Source: Cristatella mucedo | Lineage: Eukaryota; Bryozoa; Phylactolaemata; Cristatellidae | Assembly (NCBI GenBank): GCA_009760855.2 | Contig: WPIO01000133.1 | Coordinates: forward strand, 188,001 to 252,000 | DNA length: 64,000 nucleotides | Reading direction: 5' to 3' | Shown: piece after piece, positions 20,926 to 31,896 of the stretch | Position numbering within the stretch: position 1 is the first letter of the stretch | Layout of the letters: every line of letters starts with the position of its first letter | Made by a program: the position numbers and the translations under genes | Notes under the pieces: model-generated | Told to the model about the DNA's origin: nothing | Databases searched by the model: none | Seen by the model: only the letters and a program-made list of their open reading frames with translations

Positions 20926-21920
20926 ATAATAATAATAACGACAATACACTTGATAAAGCGCTCTTGGAGAACTAAATCTCTTTCTAGGCGCTTTTGATTG
21001 GCTGCAAATAATAATACTAACGCACTTGTTAAGGCTCACTGAGAGAACTTAATCTCTTTCTAGGCGCTTTAGGTTTGCAGCGAACAGAAATGCAATTGAA
21101 TGGTGAGTAATATTATGCTTGATAAACAAACAACATGAATAACTCGGTGATATATGATTAGGGGTGATATGCACAGGGTCAGCATGGAAATGTGGTTAGT
21201 GGCAGCATGCACAGTGTCAGCACCCATAAGTGCATGAAGGACGAATCACAGGCACCCACTACATGCTGTCCTAAATAGGTGTGTTTTTAAGTTCTTTTTT
21301 AATGTGGTCAAGTCAGGGGACGTTCTGTCGAAATTCGGGAGGGAGTTCCACGCATTGGGAGCATACGAATTAAACGCATGGTCTCCAAAGGATTCGAGTT
21401 TCATACGAGGTATTGGTAAGCTGTTTGATTCCGAAAATCGCGTGGTACGATCCTCGGCTTGGTGGGGGAGTAGATCTGAGAGATAGGTTGAAGCCAAAGA
21501 ACGAACTGAAGTAAAAGTGAGCGACAAAATTTAGGAGTCAATCCGTTGCTTGACTGATAGCCAGTGCAGGTCGGCGAGAAGTGATGTAATGTGGCAACTG
21601 CGACTCTCACGTCGGACAAGCCTAGCTGCAGAGTTTTGCACCAGCTGCAATCGCCTGATCGCACATGCAGGTAGGCAAGTAAGCAGTGAGTTGCAGAAGT
21701 CGAGATGGGATGTCATGAATGCATGGACAAACTCAGACGTGGTATCCTTATCTAAATACGCCTGAAGTTTAGCAATCTAATGTAGCTGAAAGTAGGCAGA
21801 TTTGACTGTGGAGCTGATGTGATCATCTAACGAGAGGTCACTATGGAACATGACACCTTGATTTGGAATTGATTTAACAGGAGATATGCTGTCAGAGCCA
21901 ATTTTGAGGTAAGTTCTCTA
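20926..21920 (-). mobile_element. LINE-1fam insertion with doubled tail
   Basis: The minus-strand LINE 3' end starts with two successive terminal hairpins (20,926-21,005 and 21,006-21,075), then 3' UTR and C-terminal coding region (21,246-21,920). The protein frame on the minus strand reads STYLSDLLPHQAEDRTTRFS and AWNSLPNFDRTSPDLTTLKK. The doubled tail suggests insertion of one element into the tail of another, or a template jump. Confidence 0.8.
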
Positions 21921-22322
21921 GATATTAGCAAACCAAGTGCGATTCAGAAATTGGAAAGAATAATGCCTAAAATTTTCTCTGCAAAATATTTCCTGTTGAA
22001 TCTTGACGAAATCAATTGTGTCACGTACTAAAGAGACCTCTTGTTAGCCGATCATATCAGCTCAAAAGTTAAGTATGCCTACTTCCAGCTACATTACATT
22101 GCTGAAATTCGGGCTGGTTTAGATTGGGATACCACATCTAAATTGATCCATGCATTCGGAAAATTCCGTGTTGACTCCCATAGCTCATTGCTTGCTGGTA
22201 TACCGGCCAGTTCGATCGGACGCTTACTGCTGGGGCAAGGTTCTGCAGCTAGACTTGCCTGACGCAAGCTTCACGGTTGTCACACAGCACTGCTTCTTCC
22301 CGAACTGCCCTGGCTCGCAATA
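21921..22322 (+). mobile_element. LINE-1fam, old plus-strand copy, part 4
   Basis: Resumes at GCAAACCAAGTGCGATTCAG (the GKPSVIQ region), passes through CTACTTCCAGCTACATTACA (the YFQLHNIA region), and continues to CTGCCCTGGCTCGCA. Confidence 0.75.
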
Positions 22323-22503
22323 AAAAAATACTAGCTGATTTAGCAGCCCCTCTTTACATAGCAACAGAAGAGCCTTTACGGCTATCACCACCGCTTGCAG
22401 TGGTGATAAAGGAACTCCCACCGCAATATTCCAATCCACGACCTCGATGCCGAGGTCGTGAAAAGCAACCACCTTACGTAATAAGCCGTTAAGGCTCACC
22501 GAA
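22322..22503 (-). mobile_element. tRNA-derived SINE, family 1, inserted in old LINE
   Basis: Minus-strand copy with the tail toward 22,322 and head toward 22,503. The host LINE continues on the other side (22,504-22,560, CAATCGAGCAACACACAG then GACTTTAAGGTCC). A GCAAT repeat occurs at both junctions. Confidence 0.75.
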
Positions 22504-22560
22504 AATCGGCAATCGAGCAACACACAGACTTTAAGGTCCTTTCACTTACTTCTAGGTCTC
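22504..22560 (+). mobile_element. LINE-1fam, old plus-strand copy, part 5
   Basis: Short continuation matching the LPVKQRIDFKVLSLTF region of better copies. Confidence 0.6.
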
Positions 22561-22564
22561 AAAT

Positions 22565-22970
22565 TCTAAGGAATTTAAATTAATAATGATTCTAATAATA
22601 TTTCTAATAGTAATTTGTGTAATAGTAATATTAAATCTGGTGTTTTACTTGTCGTGTTTAAAATTCTGGTTCGATTGCACGAATTACGTCGTTGATATTG
22701 CCCATAGCAAGTCAAATATACCCTTTTCTAGTAGCAAGTTTTGGAATTCGAATATATGCAGATAATAGGTCATTCATTTGTAGAGAAACCTAACAGAACT
22801 AAATCTCTCTTAATGTGCTTCAGGCTCAAATATCACTGCCGATAGAAGCCTACTTGCCTGTAAAAAGTACGAGTACATTCAGCTCATAAGGGGAGAACAA
22901 GAGCTCATCTGACTGCTCCGAAGCTATATTAGCCATGGTGGCTGGCGATTCTAGGGAATATCTATAATAT
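22565..22970. other. AT-rich interval with a LINE tail scrap
   Basis: No gene seen. 22,765-22,825 resembles the terminal hairpin of LINE-1fam in minus orientation (AACTAAATCTCTCTTAATGTG). Confidence 0.4.
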
Positions 22971-22971
22971 A

Positions 22972-23930
22972 ACTTTATGCATGTGTGTGTGTATCTCCAC
23001 ATTACAATAAAGACCACGTGGGTGTCACGGAGGAATGTTCTGTATGGCACATTTAAAGCCTCTGCGGCTTTCAGTAAGCATTCGGTACACGGCAACCTTC
23101 ACCTCAGGCAACAAAGACACACTAAGTAGCGTAGTTGAGTATGTAGAAAAGTTAAGGCCGTGAGTAGCACGAAAATAGCAGCTCAATATAGATAGAGATG
23201 ATGTGCCGAAGTCGGCTGGTGGAGAGTAGACTTCGCTGCTTGAGAATCACGGAAGGTTATTACACAGTCTAGGATATGCAGAGAAAAATCTACTGTCGCC
23301 AACGGTCACTAGGAGGAGGAAAAGAACGGCTAAATTTATTGTCCATAGAGCCCCTGAGGACATAACGTAAGGCTGTAAAGTATCTGAGCTGCAGTTTAGC
23401 CAGGTATGAAAGAGCAAAGCCTAGAGCTGTTTTGTGTTCGGGCTGATTTGTCAGTGGCAATGTTGTTGAAGTGCCACAATATTCCAGCCAAGACCGAGCC
23501 AATAAGCTCGTCAGATTTTTCGCAGGGCCTCTAGTAGATCGTTCCTAATCGTAGGTAGTGCTCGGATGCCATTGCTTGCCGTGGAACCAATTTCCGCAAG
23601 AAATATTTCAAAATGTAGGCTGCTGTCAAAGAAGACACGTAAACGCAGAAATATGACAAAACAGTCTCATCCGATTGCTGCCGATGATTCTTGAATTAAG
23701 GAGCATTGACAAAAAAATTTGACAAGCCCATGGGTTTGGTCTCCACTGGAATATTGCAATACCATTTTGGCCGACCTATCACGAAAGCAAGTAAGCAGCG
23801 GCAGCCCATGATGACAGTGGCAGGAATAGAAGTTAGAAAATGTCAGAAATTTTACCACGTGTCTCCTTTTCCGAAAGAGCTTGGATCTCCTACGGTTCAT
23901 TGATTGGTACACAATGAAGTTCTTATTCTG
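22972..23930 (-). mobile_element. LINE-2fam 3' end
   Basis: 3' UTR in minus orientation (CACATTACAATAAAGACC, then GGCTTTCAGTAAGCATTCGG). The coding fragments at 23,290-23,502 and beyond include a short match to the family pattern DNKFS. The far part (23,560-23,700) resembles 59,790-59,850. Confidence 0.6.
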
Positions 23931-23936
23931 ACGTAG

Positions 23937-24145
23937 TGCCGGGCACCACCCCGAAATATTAGGCCCTGATAAAATAGCCCTGCTAACTGAGAGAATATTT
24001 TTACAGATATGTTATATTATAATTATATTTTAACATCGAACACTTTTAGATTAAGATGTGGAAGATAGAATTTGAAAATATATTTCACTTTTAAAATGTT
24101 ACAAATGAAAAACGTGTTAAAAGTTTATGTTTCACACAATTACAA
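23937..24145. mobile_element. Partial MITE-like element
   Basis: GGGCACCACCCCGAAATATT, AGGCCCTGATAAAATAGCCC, then an AT-rich interior with AAAATATATTTCAC resembling 12,820-12,920. It is cut off by the tail of the LINE-2fam copy at 24,145. Confidence 0.45.
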
Positions 24146-24518
24146 TGTAATGTAATGTATCTCCGTCTGTAACTCATCAAAGCCATAAAGGCTATGTAGG
24201 TGTTACGAACGACAGTTTTATATAGCTTACTCGTAGCTTAAGAGGCTTTCGGTTAGCAATCGGTAGAAAACTGAATTTGTATTAAGCCAGAAAGAGCAAT
24301 TGGGAAGCGTAGAAAAGTCTGGAGAGCAGTTGAGTTGATGAGTAGCTTGAAAGCAGCAGCGCAGGACCTCTGAAAAGGATAAGCCATAACCGGCAGCATC
24401 AGAGTTTGAATCGTTGCCTAAGAAGGAAAGAAGTGAGTTCCACAGTCTAGGACCTGCTGAGCTAAAGCTTCTGTCGCCAACGAACTTTAAGCAGAGGAGT
24501 GGGACAGCTAATTCATTA
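24146..24518 (-). mobile_element. LINE-2fam, 3' part, split by a later LINE
   Basis: ACAATGTAATGTAATGTATC tail, 3' UTR and the start of the coding region up to GACAGCTAATTCATTA. It continues at 25,269 after a LINE-1fam insertion. Confidence 0.8.
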
Positions 24519-25268
24519 TATTAATAATAATAATGCACTTGATAAAGCACCCTCAGAGAACTTAATCTCTTTCTAGGCGCTTTAAATTTGCTGCGAAGGG
24601 AAATGCAATTGAACGGTAAGTAAAATCTTGCCTAAAAAACAAACAAAATGAATAACATGGTTAGGGGTGACATGCACAGGGTCAGCATGCAAATGTGGTT
24701 AGTGGCACCACGCAGTGTCAGCAGGCATAAGCACTTGAAGGAAGAATCACAGGGACCCACTAAATGCTGTCCTAAATAGGTGTGTTTTTTAAGTTCCTTT
24801 TAAATTTGGTCAGGTCAGGGGATGTTCTGACGCAGGTCAGGAGGGAGTTCCAGGCTGTGGGAGCATACGAACTAAATGCACGGTCTCCAAAAGGATTTGA
24901 GGTTTGTACGAGGTATTTCTAGACTGTTGGATTCCAAAAGCCGGTGGTACGATGCTTGGCCTGATGGGGGAGTATATCTGAGAGATAGGCTGTAGCCATA
25001 GAATGAAGTGACCTTAAAGTGAGCGACAAAACCTTGAAGTCAATCCGTTGCTTGACTGGTAGCCAATGCAGGTCGGCGAGAAGTGGAGTAATGTGGCAAC
25101 TTCGAACCTCACAACAGACAAGCCTAGCTGTAGAGTTTAGCACCAGCTGCAATCGCCTGATTCTACATGCTGGAAGGCCAGTAAGCAGTGAGTTGCAGAA
25201 GTTGAGACGGGATGTCACGAATGGATGGACCAACTTGGACGTGGTATCCTTGTCTAAACAATCCTGAA
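24519..25268 (-). mobile_element. LINE-1fam insertion, 5'-truncated
   Basis: Clean minus-strand 3' end: ATTAATAATAATAATGC tail, terminal hairpin, 3' UTR, then a C-terminal frame (24,919-25,275) reading SRLNFCNSLLTGLPACRIRR and LHWLPVKQRIDFKVLSLTLR. It is inserted inside LINE-2fam, whose two halves join exactly when compared with 59,400. Confidence 0.85.
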
Positions 25269-25885
25269 TCCACACAGAACCTGTGGGTGCAAAGAGGCTG
25301 AAACTAATGCTGCCGTTCAGCTAGGTACGAAGGAGGCAAGCCATGGCGGACCTTGTGGGTCAGAATAAGAACTTTGCTCTATATCCGTTGCTCAACCGGC
25401 ATTCATCCTAGCTCTTTTAGCAAACGAAACACGTGCTAAAACCTCTGGGACTTGAAGACTAGCCTTTCAGCCTAACCTAGTCAGCTGCAGTGGCCTTGTT
25501 GCCTTCTTTGGTAGCCCAGCCAAAAGGGATTTATTATAAGCAAGCCGAGACATAACTAAGTAGCTACATAAATATATTGCCAACAACTGTAAAAGACCAC
25601 TCTTATTCATGGATAGGCATCAGACGTAATGGCTAGCTGTAGAAGCAGTGTTCCGAATGAAGCTTTTAAAATTGAGGCAGCAGTAAAAAAACTGATGAAG
25701 ACCTGATTGCAACCGATTCAAACGATGGCCCATGCGAGAAACTGCACATCTCATAGCAAAGCGATTTGCAAACAACAATAGCAACCCCGCCACCAACCTT
25801 GTCAGAACGCATGGGCTGATGGACTCATAGAATGAGAGCCGGGGTAGAGTGGTCTAAAAAATACAGCTACTGGAACAAGGCATAA
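25269..25885 (-). mobile_element. LINE-2fam, 5' part of the split copy
   Basis: Starts CCACACAGAACCTGTGGGTG and follows the order of 59,415-59,880, including AGCTCTTTTAGCAAACGA and GGGACTTGAAGACTAG. Confidence 0.7.
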
Positions 25886-25934
25886 CCCCGTTGGTTTTGT
25901 GATGTAATTTACTACTCTCTGCTTGAGCTCTGTG

Positions 25935-25985
25935 ATATGTAAAGTGCCTGAATAGAGATTAAGTTCTCTGAAGAAGTTTCTAATA
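25935..25985 (+). mobile_element. SINE family 2 / LINE-1fam tail scrap
   Basis: GATATGTAAAGTGCCTGAATAG then AGATTAAGTTCTCTGAAG matches the tail shared by SINE family 2 and LINE-1fam. Confidence 0.5.
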
Positions 25986-25992
25986 ATGAACT

Positions 25993-25993
<1 letters not shown>

Positions 25994-26078
<85 letters not shown>

Positions 26079-26105
26079 ACATATATATATATATATATAT
26101 GTATG

Positions 26106-26164
<59 letters not shown>
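25994..26164. repeat. Compound (AC)n(AT)n microsatellite
   Basis: About 25 bases of AC repeat followed by about 145 bases of AT repeat broken by short GTATGTATAC-type interruptions. The Ile/Tyr-rich frames on both strands are products of this repeat. Confidence 0.95.
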
Positions 26165-26167
<3 letters not shown>

Positions 26168-26169
26168 AA

Positions 26170-27865
26170 GCTTATGATCACGGAGTGTTCAGGCGTCTGG
26201 GCAAGCGATCTACAAAGCTGAAGATGATGGAAGAGAGATCTTCGTCACTAATGCATAGTCGTGGTGGATCTCTATGGGCATATTGTAATGACTGCTCCCT
26301 GTACATATGCGCATCGTTGGAACAATGCTTCTTGACTTGGACAGATGCGGCATGGCACTAAAGCAAGTTAGAACCACTGGAATTGCTACATGATGGAAAC
26401 AAGATTCAAATCTTGGCCACCACGGCCCTGCAAGACAGACTGCGTAATGAACACCTTTAAGAGGAAGAGTAGGCTCTTTACTTCGATTCCGTCCACTCCG
26501 AGTACATAGCCGATTTCCTCACGGCTATTAGAGTATTCACGGAGCCGACTGACTGAGGCCCAGAAAGCACCCAGCCACTCCCACCTCTAGCCACGCCTGC
26601 CTTCAATTTGTTCATCGGCAGCCATGACGTGGCGAGCTGTCAGCCATGGACCGGCAACTTCGACATCGCAAGGCAGAGTGTGAATCCGCACCGGTAGTGA
26701 TCAGTTTACCTTATATAGCCTTACCTAGTGTCCCATCACGACTCACCAACTTGTCTGTTTTTTGTTTGAAAGCACACTCTGCCTGCGCACGAGCGACTCT
26801 CCCGATTCAGAGAACGCGAGGCGTGCCAGGTCTTATTAACCGGCTACGAATGTCTCTATGTTTCCTCTAGCGTGCTGGCCTAATCATGAAACTTTTCTAG
26901 TTATTCATGCTTGATACCGTGTAAGACAACAACTCTTGGGTATCGATTTTCTTGCAGCCATCTGCAATGTGAGCTAGTAAGCATTATTCGCGTAAAAATC
27001 ATGCAGCTGAGCTGCTATCCAATTTTAATTTCCGGCCGTAAGCATAGCCAAAGTAATTGCTCAAATCCTTGCAGACGCGAAATCAAGGCAGGCACGAGTA
27101 CCCGGATGCTGCAAGCATGCTACTCCACGGTAACCGGGTACAATGGCAGCAATCAAAAGTGTTCTTGATCTTGAAGCGACAAGTTCCCTTCTTAACATTG
27201 AACGCTTGATTTTTCGACTGCGGAATTACGTGTGTAGTGAGTGCACAGACGTAGGCCTCACATTTGTTTGAAACCCAAATTGTAGCTCACTAACCGCAGC
27301 TTCAAATAAGGTTTAAATAACGAGAATGCCGTCGATTATGATAAATTCAGTAAAAATTGTTAACTAACCGAGAACCACTAATGATGTACAGCATTTTCAA
27401 AAACTAAAGAACTGCGAACACACCTCTTTTGCCACTTTTACTTAATTGAAGGTCGACCTCGGTCACTGCCAGGAAAGTAGGTAAGAGCATAACAAGACAT
27501 ATGTGGTAAGTTTCAACGTTCTGATTCGTCATTCACTCATTATTATTAACTAAAAAACGAGGATTTTCAGATGCCTCATTCCAAGTTGAAGTTGATGAAG
27601 CTGTTGTCTCGTGAATTACATGATTGACGTACGCTTCACGGAAGTACGCCATCTTGAGGTGTGATAGACTTTCTAGCTTTAACTAGTAGAGATAGTCTTC
27701 ATCTTAACGACGTAAGTGCCAAGCTGGCACAATGTCGAGACGGCGGTGCATGCACTTTGATCTCCTCATACCCTTCAGCAACTTGACCTCTCACAGCTCT
27801 CCTACACAATGAAGCACTCAAATTTGGTCTTGGATAACAGCACGCTCTCACGCGGCATTTACAAG
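26170..27865. other. Unassigned interval
   Basis: No gene that I recognise. Frames at 26,646-26,870 and 26,911-27,168 (plus) have no visible domain. 26,721-26,750 matches the head of SINE family 1. Confidence 0.4.
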
Positions 27866-27869
27866 AAAG

Positions 27870-28455
27870 GTGCCCTCATTTAGCATTCTGCTCTGCAGCC
27901 AGGTTTTTCTGTCGTGAGTATGGCAGTTGCTTTGTTGCGTCACTTCTCGCGCACCTGTGCTAGCTCTCTATCAAGCAGTGTATCGACTTTTATTGTTTTT
28001 ATTACTCACTTTTGCGTCCCCTTAATCTGTGGCTTCAGCCGACCTATCCGAATAACTCGAGTTCAGGTCTGAACGCGAGTAATTCGGTGGGAATTCTTTA
28101 ATTAAGTAATTAAGGCGTCGTACCGGGAGCTCTTGCGACTCAAGTCCTTCAGCTTTGCTGGCCTCGAACCAACCTCAAATGCTTTGGAGGCGTTGCGTTT
28201 AGCCGGTGTGCTCCCCGAGCGTGGTGCACACTCCCGACTGATGTGATGACATCGCCTGGATGGGCGGCATATACAAAGTAGCTGAAGGCATCTCGGTTAC
28301 TCGCAGCAGAGTTTGTGTCAGTATCTCTTTATGTGCTCATGCATACTGAGGCTCTAACCTATTAATAACCTGATTGATATGTTTTATTTGGAGTATCTGT
28401 AAGCTGCCTAGAAAGATTTTTGCGTAGTTCCCGAAGTGCTTTCTAGTATATTCAT
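27870..28455 (+). mobile_element. LINE-1fam-like 3' end, very old
   Basis: TTCTGCTCTGCAGCCAGG, CTCTATCAAGCAGTGTATCG and CAACCTCAAATGCTTTGGAG occur in the order of the LINE C-terminal region. It ends at a decayed hairpin, CTGCCTAGAAAGATTTTTGC. About 100 bases of unrelated sequence interrupt it near 28,050-28,150. Confidence 0.6.
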
Positions 28456-28459
28456 GAAA

Positions 28460-28875
28460 TATAATTCATTTTTGAAGCAACCTAGAAATACTTATACTCG
28501 AAGCAGTCGATTCGTTTGTGTTACACGGTACTCGAGCCAACTACTTATGTCATCAAATACATTACCCTTGATCATGGTTGTAGCGAGCACCTGAACCACT
28601 GAACAAAACAAGCTAATAAAATATCTTATGATTACTGTCTGCAGAACACATTTCTGTGCTCTCCTCAACCATCGGATGGCTAACCACTCCGATGCTCCGA
28701 AAACGCTATAGAAATGAGGTCTGGAGAATCAGGGGAACTTAACTGATTCAGTTTTCCTCTGGCAAACTTTTTTCAATTAAAAGGATGATAAATCAAACTA
28801 ACTGCAATCCTTACAGTAGGAAAGCTGCAAACAGCCAAGAAGCACAGCATGGGGCATTGCTTAGTCCGTACCGTC
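28460..28875. other. Unassigned interval
   Basis: No gene or repeat recognised. Confidence 0.35.
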
Positions 28876-28877
28876 GT

Positions 28878-29920
28878 TATTAATAATAATATTAATATTA
28901 TTAATAATGCACTTCCTAAAGCGATCTCAGAGAACTCGATCTCTTTCTAGGCGCTTTACATTTGCTGCAAACGGAAACGCGATTTAGTGGTGAGTAATAT
29001 CATGCTAGATAAACAACATGAATAGCGTGGTTAAGAGTGACATGCACAGGGTCAGCATATAAATGTGGTTAGGGCAGCATGCTCAGTGTCATCACGCATA
29101 AGCACATCAAAGAAGAATCACAGGGACCCACTAAATGCTGTTCTAAACAGGTGTGTTTTTTAAGTTCTTTTTAAATGCGGTCAAGTCAGGGGATGCTCTG
29201 ACACAAGTCGGGAGTGAGTTCCAGGCTTTGGGAGCAAACGAACTCAATGCATGGTATTCCAAGGATTTGAGGTCTGTACGAGGTATTAGTAAACTGTTGG
29301 ATTGCGAAAAGCGCGTGGTGCGATGCTTGGCCTGGTGGGGGAGTAGATCAGAGAGATAGGCTGGAGCCAAAGAACAAAGTTACCTACAATTGAGCGAGAA
29401 AACCTTGAAGTCGATTCGTTGCTTGACTGGTAACCAGAGCAGGTCGGCGAGAAGTGGTGTGATGAGGCAAGTGCGACGCTCACGACTCGCAAGCCTAGCT
29501 GCAGAGTTTGGGCTAGCTGTGAGCACCTGATTGCACAGACCGGTAGGCCAACAAGCGGTGAGTTACAGAAGTCAGGACGGTATGTCACAAATGCACGGAC
29601 CAACTTAGATGCGGTATCCTTATCTAAACAATCCCGAATTTCAGCAAGGTTATGTATCTGAAAGTTGGCAGACTTGATTTAGGAGCTAATGTGGTCGTCT
29701 AACGAAAGGTCACTTTGGAGCATGACACCTAGATTTCAAGCTGATTAAACAGGAGATATGGTGGCAGAGCCAATCTTGAGCTTTCCAATTTCTGGATCAC
29801 ACTGGGCTTGCCCATAACTAGTAAGCTAGTTTTAAAGTCGTTTAGTTCAAGAAAATGTGCTGCCATCCATATGCGGATGTCATGAATACATGCAGCAATT
29901 GAGTTAATTATTACTATGCT
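28878..29920 (-). mobile_element. LINE-1fam 3' end
   Basis: Minus-strand copy with ATTAATAATGCAC tail, terminal hairpin, 3' UTR and C-terminal coding region. Short frames at 29,143-29,370 and 29,286-29,603 are two frames of the same decayed protein (AWNSLPTCVRASPDLTAFKK). It extends to the GKPSVIQ region near 29,820. Confidence 0.8.
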
Positions 29921-29924
29921 ATGC

Positions 29925-31890
29925 TACATAACTAGAACTTAGAAGTACGAATAGCGTGTAGCGTTGTTTTATTTATTATTATTTTTTCAAGACTCGGGTT
30001 TCGAGCACTAATAACAAGGGCAGCTAGCGATAGAGCGATATCGATACATTATTTTACTGCAGAGGCTCGTTGAAATTACTCAATGATAACAATCGACTCT
30101 GGATCCAAGTTCAAAATATATTCCCGCTGAACAACTAAATAACATAGACAAATACTTTGTGAAGCTGCTAATAAAAAAAATCTGAATGGGTTAATGCATG
30201 AACTCAAGTTGAATGAATGAGTGGAATTTCAATAGAAAGGCACTTTGTACGGATGGGCATTCGAAAGGACGATCTAGACGGCATCCGATGAACCCCTAAA
30301 AACGCGAAGTAGGTTAAACATTCCGCAAAAATAATAAAGCACATCAGCAGCCATGGATAGATGTTAGCACGAAAATTTTCTTAATAATCCAAGACAGAAT
30401 ATTGCTAATAAGTATCAGTACAAAAAACAGTAGGAGGTTATAGTAGAAACTTCAACATCGAAGGGTAAGATGGAACTTGGTGGAAACTACTAATCTTGAG
30501 AAACTGAATTCGGATAATAGTTACCGTCTGAGAATTATGAAAATAAAACTTTGTGGGAAAATTCCGAAGAAGGATAGCAGCTAATTTTGGTTGGAGCTAA
30601 GCCATCCCCGACTGTTGACGTAATGATTTTTAAGGGTCAAATAATGAGATGGTGAATGCCAATGGTCGATCCTTTGTTTCTTATGATTTTCAGAACAACT
30701 AAATTACACTACTTTTCACGGACTTACAGTGGGTCCGCAATAACAAGGGTATTGAATTCTACTTCATGTGGCTAACTCTTAGGTAGTCTAAATCTCTTAG
30801 GTTTATCTCCACCTTAATCTCTTGCCCCAGCAAACCTGTCAAAATACTTCCTAATCTCGCTTCTTGTCGTTCCTGCTTGGGCTTGGAACCCTAATCGCTT
30901 AGCAGCGCCTCAAGCCGACTTTTAATTTTTCAGAGAGAGAGACTCAAATTCCTATTCTTCCTATGCCTAGAAATGAATGCCGAATGACGTCACTAAATCC
31001 TGTGACAAGACTGCATTGTATAAAGAAGCTATGTGCTCAATCACACCCACCAGTATTCGCTCTGCACGCTCTCATTGTCCTTTGATCGCCAATATGTGCT
31101 GATAAGACGGCTAAATCTTCAGAAAATTGGTGCGCTTTCCGCTTTGCATCTGTAAATTTCCTGCAATAATAACAATAATAATAGTAATCAGATTCCTGAA
31201 GACCATCTTGGATAAACCAAAGCAAGAATAAACATAAAAAGCTTAGCATAGCACTGTGAGAGAGCAGTCTTTCTCAGTAGCTCTACAACTCTCTGCAAAA
31301 GAACCAACTACTGAGAGATGACAATAAAAAAGAAGTCATGCTTACAAAAGCATTCAAAGCTTCACATTAGTCTTACACCAATTTTCAGTAAGCGGAAAAG
31401 AAAGCACTAAAGGGCACCGGTTATTAGGATTATTATTAGTTATTTAGTCGGTTAGAAATGTGCAGGTCATAACTCGTTCCGGTTAGTGCGAAAGTTGCAC
31501 ACAAAAACACCTCCCAGAAGTGAATCGCACACAAAAAACCCTTCGAGGGGTGTTTGTTCTCTGAGAGCCTTATAAATAACTGTTGCAGATATTCTCGTTT
31601 TACGATCCGTAGCAATAGACAATACTGAGGGAAAGACATACTCGGTGTTTCCATCTGGGCGACTCCGTGCAGGAATCCAAACGATGTTTGTCACTGGCAT
31701 GGTCTTCCCTACAGAATAAACTAACCTGAAAGGCTCGTAAACTTACAAAACAGTGACAGTGATCACGATATCTGACTTTCTAACCATTCACAAAAGCAAT
31801 CACTGTAGTGATAAGCTGAGCTTTTGCTAACTTAAGCGAGATGCTACCTGCAGCAGAACAGCTAAGCGGTTGCATCACCAAAATTTTAGT
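29925..31890. other. Unassigned interval, about 2 kb
   Basis: No recognisable element. A minus-strand frame at 31,467-31,700 (MPVTNIVWIPARSRPDGNTE..., 77 residues) overlaps another at 31,436-31,654; neither shows a domain or flanking splice signals that I trust. It is the longest repeat-poor stretch here and could hold exons I cannot model. Confidence 0.4.
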
Positions 31891-31896
31891 GATTAC

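Noticed and set aside
25912-26181. Ile/Tyr-rich frames on both strands
   Set aside because: They are translations of the (AC)n(AT)n microsatellite.
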